64,000 bases of DNA, taken from Marinitoga sp. 1197 (GTDB lineage: Bacteria > Thermotogota > Thermotogae > Petrotogales > Petrotogaceae). Positions 48,016 to 54,911 of this stretch are shown piece by piece. The stretch covers positions 62,001 to 126,000 of the forward strand of contig NZ_AZAY01000016.1 in assembly GCF_001021165.1 (NCBI RefSeq), read 5' to 3'. Position 1 is the stretch's first letter. Each line of letters begins with the position of its first letter. Position numbers and translations under genes: made by a program. Under the pieces are notes generated by a model, which made no database searches, was not told the origin of the DNA, and saw nothing but the letters and a program-made list of their open reading frames with translations.

Positions 48016-48710
48016 ACCAAAAAAACAAATATAAATTCAACATATTCACTTATTGGATATCTTTCAAAAAAAAGCCTTAAAGAAATCAATGGATTCATTT
48101 CCTTTTTTAGATAAAAATCTTTTTCAGAATACTTTTTATTATTAATAATAATTTCTTTAAATTGCGAAAACCATGTTTGATATAAAAATAAAATATTGAT
48201 GATAATAACAGGGATTAAGAATAATATTTTTATCTTCAATATATATACTAAAACATATATAAAAAGAAGTGAAAACAAGATATATTTTATTTTTTTAGTA
48301 TATACTTTTATAAAAAGATATGTAATCTGAAATAAAAAATTAATTGCTAAAAATACTATCTTTTCATATTGATGTAAATATAATAAAAATAATATTATAT
48401 TCGAAATTATATATACACTAATAAAAGGATTCATTCTTAAAAATGTGAAAACAATAAATTTGACTGCCGTTTTTTTAGAGGTTAAGTAGTGTAAATTTCT
48501 GTATTGTTTGAAATAAGTTATAATATTGGGATAGTTGTAATGAACCAATAAAAACGAAAAAAATAAAACACTTATAAATGAATTTCTATTAAAAAAGAAA
48601 ACATATATAAATAAAGAACCTATAATCATAAATATATATATATAACAATAAATAAAAGAATTTATAAATACATCTTTAACTATCTTAAAATTATCAATCC
48701 AGTATTTCAT
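48012..48710 (-). CDS. Membrane protein of the circular-bacteriocin cluster (first of two)
   Basis: About 232 residues with around six transmembrane segments; the C-terminus has KKEMNPLISLRLFFERYP, a pattern that recalls ABC-2-type export permeases (weak). No family is recognised with certainty. The start is uncertain: AAGGAGGAG at 48729-48737 is 18 bases before the ATG at 48710, longer than usual, while an ATG at 48764 lies inside the terminator hairpin with no ribosome site. A non-AUG start between them cannot be excluded. Confidence 0.65.
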   Translation of the reverse strand: MKYWIDNFKIVKDVFINSFIYCYIYIFMIIGSLFIYVFFFNRNSFISVLFFSFLLVHYNYPNIITYFKQYRNLHYLTSKKTAVKFIVFTFLRMNPFISVYIISNIILFLLYLHQYEKIVFLAINFLFQITYLFIKVYTKKIKYILFSLLFIYVLVYILKIKILFLIPVIIINILFLYQTWFSQFKEIIINNKKYSEKDFYLKKEMNPLISLRLFFERYPISEYVEFIFVFLV

Positions 48711-48738
48711 AAGTAATTTGATATTTATCTCCTCCTTA

Positions 48739-48775
48739 AAAAAAGAAGAATGATTATTAATCATTCTTCTTTTTT
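48739..48775 (-). terminator. Terminator/attenuator after the bacteriocin structural gene
   Basis: A 17-bp perfect stem (aaaaaagaagaatgatt and its inverse) with a 3-nt loop. On the minus strand it starts 17 bases past the bacteriocin stop and ends in six T, directly followed by the ribosome binding site of the next gene. It would let most transcripts stop after the bacteriocin gene while some continue into the transporter genes. Confidence 0.82.
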
Positions 48776-48791
48776 GATTACAAAAATCAAA

Positions 48792-49064
48792 TTACCACAT
48801 GGTTGCGTATTTTTTCCCATACTTTTTAATCATTTTTTTTGCAACTGCTACTATTCCAGCTGTAATAGCCTCCGTTCCAATAATTGCTGTGACTATTGAA
48901 ATAATAGTTGCGATAGTTGAAAATGTATCAATAATATCTATAACTTTTTTTGCTGCATATGTTGAAATTCCAAGCATGGAAGCCAAATTCAGAGGTGAAA
49001 AAACAAAAAATACAATAAAATTAAAAGCTATAATACTTACTGCAAGAAATACAATTTTTTTCAC
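48792..49064 (-). CDS. Circular bacteriocin precursor, uberolysin/AS-48-like
   Basis: A 90-residue peptide: a hydrophobic leader (about 1-26, MKKIVFLAVS ... SPLN) and a mature part of about 64 residues starting LASMLGIS at Leu27 and ending YATMW at Trp90. Residues 38-46 (AKKVIDIID) and the IISIVTAIIG stretch match the known uberolysin sequence as I remember it, and Leu-first/Trp-last is the same head-to-tail ligation pair. The mature part is helical, with basic residues clustered near the end (KKMIKKYGKK; about +5 net), as in AS-48. The start is GTG at 49064 after GGAGGG. Export and immunity-type genes follow. Antimicrobial activity is inferred. Confidence 0.88.
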   Translation of the reverse strand: MKKIVFLAVSIIAFNFIVFFVFSPLNLASMLGISTYAAKKVIDIIDTFSTIATIISIVTAIIGTEAITAGIVAVAKKMIKKYGKKYATMW

Positions 49065-49109
49065 AAAATCCCTCCCTTTTGATAAATTTACATACTTTGA
49101 AATAATAAT

Positions 49110-49138
49110 TTTATATAATTCCGATTTGATGTTATCAA
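49110..49138 (-). promoter_or_regulatory. Promoter of the circular-bacteriocin cluster
   Basis: On the minus strand TTGATA (49133-49138) and TATAAA (49110-49115) are separated by 17 bases, with a long T run just upstream of the -35. An 18-bp AT palindrome at 49199-49216 lies further upstream and could be an operator or chance. Confidence 0.65.
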
Positions 49139-49283
49139 AAAAAAAAAAAAATCAATACTATAGAGTAAAATTTAAGTAAAATTATAATTAATTTTTCTTT
49201 TATTAAATTTAATAAATTTACATAATTATATTATCACCTAATATGTTTTTATAGTTAAGTTTTTGTTTATTATCAAAGATATT

Positions 49284-50390
49284 CTAATTAAAATGATGAT
49301 GAATTAAATATTTTAACCATCTATTATATAATTCTTCTGAATCCATTTTATCATTTAAATACATTATAAAATCAGTACTGAAAAATTTAAATAATATATA
49401 ATCTGTTTTTTTATCAATTTTTATTGCTGTTTTCAATTGTTTTGCAACTATATCTTCTTTTTTATCTAATTCTTCTAAAAATTTTTCATCTGGCATAATC
49501 GTATTATTATATTTATAAAATTTTTTAGCCACTTCTGTTTTTGATAAATATTCCATTACTTTTTCAGCTTCACTTGATTTATTTAACAACACCCATTGTT
49601 GACCACCCATTGGAGAAAAACTCCCATCAATTCCAGAAGGGATAATTGAAACTCCAAAATCAAAACCTTTTTCCTTGTATGTAGAAAAACTCCATGGGCC
49701 ATTGAATATTATATCCACTTCCCCACGGACAAACATATTTATCATATCATCATAAAAATTTTCTGTAATTTTTGGAATTAAATTATTCTTATATAAAAAT
49801 TTTATTTTTTCCGCTATATTAATAAATCTTTTCTTATTGACATTTGAAGTTAAAAAATTTTTATCTTCACTTAAAAAGATAGCGCTCATCCACCATCCTG
49901 AATTATATGGCATATAAAATACATAGTCTTCAATTTTATTTTTATCAAATGTTGGAGAATTAATATTATTTCCATATATATCTTTTGTATTATTTTCTAT
50001 ATAATCCCATAATTCGTTTAATGTTTGTGGTGGTTTTTTTATATGTTTTTTATTATATAACATAACAAGGCAATCTACTGATTGTAATATTGGTTTATCT
50101 TTTATATATGATTCAAACCATTCAGGTGTTTTTATATCTACTCTTGCAATATCAATTTTACGATTTAAATCAAGCAGTTGCTTTATCCTTGAAAAATGTC
50201 CCGAAAATGGGATTCTCTCAATGTTAAACTTGACCATATGAAATAATTTGTATGAGTTTAAAATTTTTTCCAATCCTTTTGTTTCACTTTCAGACATTTG
50301 TGTTACTATATTTATATTTTTTCTGGGAAATATAGCATATATGCTGATTAAAACTACAATGAAAATTATCAGCACTACTTTAAATTTCAT
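49284..50390 (-). CDS. Extracellular solute-binding protein, family 1-like
   Basis: A 368-residue protein with an N-terminal hydrophobic segment (about 5-23) and no lipobox Cys, so either a cleaved signal or a membrane anchor. The rest fits ABC sugar-binding proteins: an early lobe with INIVTQMSESETKGLEKIL, then VDIIFNGPWSFSTYKEKGFDFGVSIIPSG and GGQQWVLLNKSSEAEKVMEYL. No transporter permeases are beside it; its start overlaps the HD-GYP gene by 4 nt (ATGA). It may therefore supply a ligand signal to that sensor instead of transport (inference). Confidence 0.85.
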   Translation of the reverse strand: MKFKVVLIIFIVVLISIYAIFPRKNINIVTQMSESETKGLEKILNSYKLFHMVKFNIERIPFSGHFSRIKQLLDLNRKIDIARVDIKTPEWFESYIKDKPILQSVDCLVMLYNKKHIKKPPQTLNELWDYIENNTKDIYGNNINSPTFDKNKIEDYVFYMPYNSGWWMSAIFLSEDKNFLTSNVNKKRFINIAEKIKFLYKNNLIPKITENFYDDMINMFVRGEVDIIFNGPWSFSTYKEKGFDFGVSIIPSGIDGSFSPMGGQQWVLLNKSSEAEKVMEYLSKTEVAKKFYKYNNTIMPDEKFLEELDKKEDIVAKQLKTAIKIDKKTDYILFKFFSTDFIMYLNDKMDSEELYNRWLKYLIHHHFN

Positions 50391-51211
50391 TTTTTCATCT
50401 CCCTATATATCCCTTTTATTTCTTCTATATTTTCCAGAAAAATTTCTACAATTTCTGGATCAAAATGTTTCCCTTTCTCTTCTATTATTATTTCTATAGA
50501 TTTTTCAATGGAAAATGCTTTTTTATAAGGTCTTTCTGAAACAAGAGCATCAAAAACATCACATATCGCTACTATTCTTCCCTCTATAGGAATTTCTTTA
50601 CCTTTTAATCCATATGGATATCCACTTCCATCATATTTTTCATGATGATATAAGGCTATCCTTGAAGCGAGATCAAAAAAACCATCATCTATTTTTTTTA
50701 GAATTTTATAACCTATTTCCGCATGTTTTTTCATATATTTATATTCTTCATCAGTTAATTTTTCTGGTTTTAATAGAATTGAATCAGGTATTCCTATTTT
50801 TCCAATATCATGCATTTGCGCTGCATAATAGTAATCCTCAATTAAATTTTTGTCTTTTAATATTTTTGAAGCTATTATTTTTGATATTTTACCAACTCTA
50901 ATTATATGATTTCCCGTTATTTCATCTCTAAATTCTGAAATATTACCAAGAAGACTTATTATTTCTTGTATCAACCTTTTATTTTTAGATATATAATCTA
51001 TATTATTTTTAAACATTTTATCCAGAGTTTTTCCTATTCGATCTATCTCTTTTATATAAGTTTTAGAAATATGATAATCAATTTTTTCTCCATTTAAAAT
51101 ATTCTCTCCTATACTTTCAACTTCACTGGAAAAATCTTCTATTGCATATTGTATTCTTAAATAAAATTTTTTATCTATAATATAAGAAATTAGAAATATT
51201 AAAATTATCAA
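50387..51211 (-). CDS. HD-GYP phosphodiesterase domain, C-terminal part of an interrupted sensor
   Basis: A 274-residue reading beginning TTG at 51211: a transmembrane helix, a HAMP-like linker (about 15-70) and a full HD-GYP domain with GNHIIRVGKIS, AQMHDIGKIGIPD, HHEKYDGSGYP and AICDVFDALVSERPYKKA. The domain looks intact, so c-di-GMP hydrolysis is plausible. The frame is the same as that of the upstream ORF, from which it is separated by a single TGA at 51218-51220. No ribosome binding site precedes the TTG, so translation depends on read-through or re-initiation. See the combined entry. Confidence 0.82.
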   Translation of the reverse strand: MIILIFLISYIIDKKFYLRIQYAIEDFSSEVESIGENILNGEKIDYHISKTYIKEIDRIGKTLDKMFKNNIDYISKNKRLIQEIISLLGNISEFRDEITGNHIIRVGKISKIIASKILKDKNLIEDYYYAAQMHDIGKIGIPDSILLKPEKLTDEEYKYMKKHAEIGYKILKKIDDGFFDLASRIALYHHEKYDGSGYPYGLKGKEIPIEGRIVAICDVFDALVSERPYKKAFSIEKSIEIIIEEKGKHFDPEIVEIFLENIEEIKGIYREMKK

Positions 51212-51217
51212 TACAGA

Positions 51218-51838
51218 TCATTGAATTGATTCATTTAACATATAGCTCTTTAAATCCATACTAATATCAAATAGAACGTATATTGGATATACCCCGTAAG
51301 TGCTATCGTTAAATCTTACATAATAATATTTTCTTCCTATTTTTATAATATTATTATTAATCAATTTTATTTCCTTTATATTTTCTTCTACTTTCACATT
51401 TGATACTATTATATTTCTATTAAATCCCATTACAATATAATTACTATCCAGATTAATTTTTCTAATTGTATTTTTTACAATTGGTGGAAGATATATTATC
51501 CTTAAATATAATTTATTTTTTTTATAATAATAATTATATAATTCTTTATTTTCAATGACTGAATATCCATTAAATGCTCCAACCTCTTTTAAAGCATTTA
51601 ATACTTTCTCCGAAGCCTTTATTATATTATAACTTTTTGCTTTTTCTAATTCATTGTCTATTTCCTTTGTTAATTCTGAAAAGAATATATTGGTAATTTT
51701 ATTAAACATTCCTTTTTTATACTTTATTTCTTCCTTTATATCAAAATATATTGTTGTCGGAAACAAAAAAATAAATATTAAAATAAGCAAAAGAAAACTT
51801 TGCTTATTAAATATTTTTTTTATTGAATATTCTTTCAT
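51218..51838 (-). CDS. Membrane sensor domain, N-terminal part of an interrupted HD-GYP protein
   Basis: About 206 residues: one transmembrane helix (about 15-33) and an extracytoplasmic domain of about 165 residues with no catalytic motifs. It ends with NESIQ just before the TGA. The ATG at 51838 follows AAAGGTGATA; the longer ORF to 51889 overlaps the upstream gene without a ribosome site. It normally would feed into the HD-GYP domain that follows in frame. Confidence 0.75.
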   Translation of the reverse strand: MKEYSIKKIFNKQSFLLLILIFIFLFPTTIYFDIKEEIKYKKGMFNKITNIFFSELTKEIDNELEKAKSYNIIKASEKVLNALKEVGAFNGYSVIENKELYNYYYKKNKLYLRIIYLPPIVKNTIRKINLDSNYIVMGFNRNIIVSNVKVEENIKEIKLINNNIIKIGRKYYYVRFNDSTYGVYPIYVLFDISMDLKSYMLNESIQ

Positions 51839-51848
51839 TTTATCACCT

Positions 51849-52958
51849 TTAGCTTTTATATTCATAAATATATAATATTTGTTTTCCATTTATAATCTTT
51901 TTTTTCTTATTAGCTTTCTTTCCAAAAAATGCTTCAAAATTTTCATGTGAAGTTATAATAGAATAGTTGAAATATGGAAATGTTTTCCTCAGATATCTCA
52001 TTTGTTCGTAAATTTTTTCTGCATGAGCCTTATCCTTCAACCTTTCACCATATGGAGGATTTGTTATTATATATCCTTCACTATAATCTAATTTTATGCT
52101 CTCCATATTTCTTTTTTCAAAACGTATAAATTTATTTAGTTTAAATATCTCAGCATTTTTTCGTGCTATCTCTATCATCTTAAAATTTTTATCAAAACCA
52201 AAAAGTTTAAGCTCCCCATATTTAATAATTTCCAGAGATTCTTTTTTATATTCTACAAACTTTTTTTCATCAAAATTAGACCACGTTTCAAATGAAAATC
52301 TCCTATATATTCCAGGATCCATATTTATTCCATACATTGCTGCCTCTATTGGAATGGTTCCTGAACCACAAAAAGGATCTATCAATACATGTTTTCTTTT
52401 CCAGCCTGCTTTCAAAACCATTGCCGCTGCAATAGTTTCGCGAAGAGGTGCTTCGCTTACGAGTTTTCTATACCCACGCCTATGTAATCCTTCGCCAGTT
52501 GTATCCAATGTTAAAGTTACTATGTTATTCTTTATATATACACGCAATTTGTATATTCCGGTTTCTTCATTATATACATTTATTTTATATTCTTTTTTTA
52601 ATTTTTCTATTATAGCTTTCTTTACAATTGATTGAATTACTGATTGATTATATAAAATAGATTTTGAAGTTCTTACCTTATCAACTATTATTTTACCATT
52701 TTTAGGAAAATAATATGACAAATCCAAATTCATTATACCATCATATAAATCATCAAAACTTTCCACATTAAATTCTGCAATTTTTATAAAAATCCTTTCT
52801 GCTGTTCTCAATTTTAAATTTAACTTATAATAATCATAAGCTTTACCAGAAAATTCTACCATACCATTATTTGCATTTTCTATTTTGTAATTCAGCTTTT
52901 TTAATTCATTTGACAATATTTTTTCTAAACCTATTGAACATAATGCTATATAATTCAA
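51849..52958 (-). CDS. THUMP-domain rRNA guanine-N2 methyltransferase, RlmL-like
   Basis: About 369 residues: N-terminal ferredoxin-like/THUMP region, then a Rossmann methyltransferase with LIDPFCGSGTIPIEAAM and the catalytic NPPYGERL. It matches the RlmL/YpsC group, which methylates G2445 (E. coli numbering) in 23S rRNA. The TTG at 52958 is preferred: GGGAG lies 8 bases upstream, while the TTG at 52973 has none. Confidence 0.92.
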   Translation of the reverse strand: MNYIALCSIGLEKILSNELKKLNYKIENANNGMVEFSGKAYDYYKLNLKLRTAERIFIKIAEFNVESFDDLYDGIMNLDLSYYFPKNGKIIVDKVRTSKSILYNQSVIQSIVKKAIIEKLKKEYKINVYNEETGIYKLRVYIKNNIVTLTLDTTGEGLHRRGYRKLVSEAPLRETIAAAMVLKAGWKRKHVLIDPFCGSGTIPIEAAMYGINMDPGIYRRFSFETWSNFDEKKFVEYKKESLEIIKYGELKLFGFDKNFKMIEIARKNAEIFKLNKFIRFEKRNMESIKLDYSEGYIITNPPYGERLKDKAHAEKIYEQMRYLRKTFPYFNYSIITSHENFEAFFGKKANKKKKIINGKQILYIYEYKS

Positions 52959-52994
52959 CTTCCTCACTCCCAATATTTAAATATTCTTATTTTA

Positions 52995-53003
52995 ATTATA
53001 CCA
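52995..53003 (-). promoter_or_regulatory. Extended -10 element upstream of the rlmL-like gene
   Basis: TGGTATAAT on the minus strand about 37 bases before the TTG start. It probably drives the methyltransferase, sensor and binding-protein genes together. Confidence 0.6.
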
Positions 53004-53035
53004 CCTATTTTTTAACATAATATTTTATTTTCAAA

Positions 53036-53065
53036 TTGATAAAAAAGCTAATTTTATGTTATAAT
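53036..53065 (+). promoter_or_regulatory. Promoter of malF-malG
   Basis: TTGATA (53036-53041) and TATAAT (53060-53065) are separated by 18 bases, with the malF start about 65 bases downstream. Divergent from the rlmL-like promoter. Confidence 0.75.
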
Positions 53066-53129
53066 ATTTGAGTATTACTGTTTATAGTAAAAAATCAAAA
53101 TTTTTCATACATTTTAAGGGAGGGACACC

Positions 53130-54911
53130 ATGAAAACTCTTGGCAAATTTGTACTGTACTCTATAATCGCTCTCATGAATGCCGGATTAATATGGTCTAT
53201 ATTTATATTATCCGGTCTTGGAAATTACGGACTTTCAGTTGTTATCGGCGCATTTGTAATACTTGCTAATATCGCTATTTTTTCGAAAAAAGGATATCCA
53301 TATAGATACACCTTGCCCGCAATGTTCTTTCTTTTTATTTTAACTGTATATCCAATATATTACACTGTTAAGACAGCTTTTACAAATTATGGAACAGGAC
53401 ATTTATTTACAAGAGACCAGGCTATTCAGATTTTGCTTAATGATCCAAATTATTTATATGAACCCGAAAACGGAAATAGCTATAATTTTAAGATTTTCAT
53501 AAAACTTAAAAATTTCAAACCAACTGAAGATTTTATTATAGTCTTATATAATGATAAGGAGATATTATTATCAGAAAAACCACATGAAATTACTTATAAT
53601 TCAAAAGGCAATCCTAAAAATGCTTTTTCTGAATTAAAACCAATAAATGAAGATTATATGAATATTACAATTAATGGTAAAACTTACTCTGCCTTTTTAA
53701 AAAGAAAATTAGATGATACATTTAGGGCTCTTTCTATTAATGAAAAAATGAATACTGTTCTTGGTTTTGAAGATAATAAAGGTACGAAGTATGTTTATTT
53801 TTATTCTCCAACTGACCCAGGAACATTTAAAAATGCCTCATTTTATAACTCAGTATTAAGAAAAAAATATCTGGGTGTTCTAGAACTTAAAAATTATGAT
53901 GGAAAACGTTATAGACTTTCTTCCAAATTTATATACAAAAAATTCTCTGAAGCATATAGAATATATGAATTAAGAGTAAAACCTGTTTTCGTAAACAATA
54001 AAAAAACTTATAAAACTATAATTTTTAACACAAGAACAAATAAAGAACTAATTGACAGAGATAGTGCATTTTGGGATTATAACGAAAATGGTGATTTAAT
54101 CAGATTAATAGGGTATTCATCTTTTGTAGGAACTTATCAATTTGACAGAATTAGAAAAGACCCTAAAATATCCGGACCTTTTTTCAAAATTTTTACATGG
54201 ACATTTACATATGCCGCTCTAAGTGTTTTATTTAGTTTTATTATTGGTATGATTTTAGCTCTTATGCTCAATGATAAGTTTATGAAAGGTAGAATATTAT
54301 ACAGAACTCTACTTATTATTCCATGGGCTGTTCCTGCATTCATTTCTGTTTTAATATGGAGAAATGGTTTTTTCAATGAAACTTATGGTATTATTAATAG
54401 ATTTATTATTACAAATTTAGGATTAGAACCAATAAAATGGTTAAATGATCCTTTTTGGGCAAAAGTTGCTGTTTTAATGGTAAATACATGGCTTGGCTTC
54501 CCATACATGATGACAATTACATTAGGAGCATTACAAAGTATTCCTGACGAACTATATGAGGCTTCTTCAATTGATGGAGCTACGCGATGGACTCAGTTTA
54601 GAAAAATTACACTACCATTATTGATGGTATCATTAACCCCCCTTCTTGTTAGCAGTTTTGCATTTAATTTCAATAATTTCGTGAATATCTATTTATTAAC
54701 TGGAGGCGGACCTGCTATGCCCGGTGCTACAACACCTGCAGGTTCAACAGATATTTTAATTTCATATACTTATAAATTAGCTTTTGAGGGTTCTCGTGGT
54801 CAAGATTTTGGTTTTGCAAGCGCAATTTCCATATTGATCTTTGCAATTGTATCTGGTATTAGTTATTTCAACTTTAAATTATCAGGAGCTTTTGAAGAGG
54901 TGAGCAGATAA
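53130..54911 (+). CDS. malF: Maltose-type ABC transporter permease MalF
   Basis: A 593-residue permease. Several N-terminal transmembrane helices (first at about 7-30) come before a large extracytoplasmic P2-like loop (about 90-345). The C-terminal permease core has the EAA loop EASSIDGATRWTQFRKITLPL that docks the ATPase, and GGGPAMPGATTPAGSTDIL. It imports maltose/maltodextrin-type sugars (family inference). It overlaps malG by 1 nt. No MalE or MalK gene is beside the pair. GGGAGGG precedes the ATG. Confidence 0.93.
   Translation: MKTLGKFVLYSIIALMNAGLIWSIFILSGLGNYGLSVVIGAFVILANIAIFSKKGYPYRYTLPAMFFLFILTVYPIYYTVKTAFTNYGTGHLFTRDQAIQILLNDPNYLYEPENGNSYNFKIFIKLKNFKPTEDFIIVLYNDKEILLSEKPHEITYNSKGNPKNAFSELKPINEDYMNITINGKTYSAFLKRKLDDTFRALSINEKMNTVLGFEDNKGTKYVYFYSPTDPGTFKNASFYNSVLRKKYLGVLELKNYDGKRYRLSSKFIYKKFSEAYRIYELRVKPVFVNNKKTYKTIIFNTRTNKELIDRDSAFWDYNENGDLIRLIGYSSFVGTYQFDRIRKDPKISGPFFKIFTWTFTYAALSVLFSFIIGMILALMLNDKFMKGRILYRTLLIIPWAVPAFISVLIWRNGFFNETYGIINRFIITNLGLEPIKWLNDPFWAKVAVLMVNTWLGFPYMMTITLGALQSIPDELYEASSIDGATRWTQFRKITLPLLMVSLTPLLVSSFAFNFNNFVNIYLLTGGGPAMPGATTPAGSTDILISYTYKLAFEGSRGQDFGFASAISILIFAIVSGISYFNFKLSGAFEEVSR

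Larger units (their letters stand above)
50387..51838 (-). pseudogene. Membrane-sensor HD-GYP gene interrupted by one in-frame TGA
   Basis: Reading 51838 to 50387 in one frame gives an N-terminal helix, a periplasmic sensor domain, then a TGA codon (51220-51218), then the second transmembrane helix, linker and HD-GYP domain, about 483 residues in all. The stop falls just before the second helix, so neither product alone has the normal two-TM sensor layout. A nonsense mutation, a sequencing error or stop read-through are all possible. Confidence 0.7.

Noticed and set aside
49140-49152. Run of 13-14 A upstream of the bacteriocin promoter as a phase-variable switch
   Set aside because: It lies outside the -10/-35 spacer, and such runs occur in this AT-rich genome; no direct sign of variation can be seen in one sequence.
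51211-51226. Selenocysteine at the in-frame TGA
   Set aside because: No hairpin is visible just downstream, HD-GYP proteins are not known selenoproteins, and the position is a linker before a transmembrane helix.
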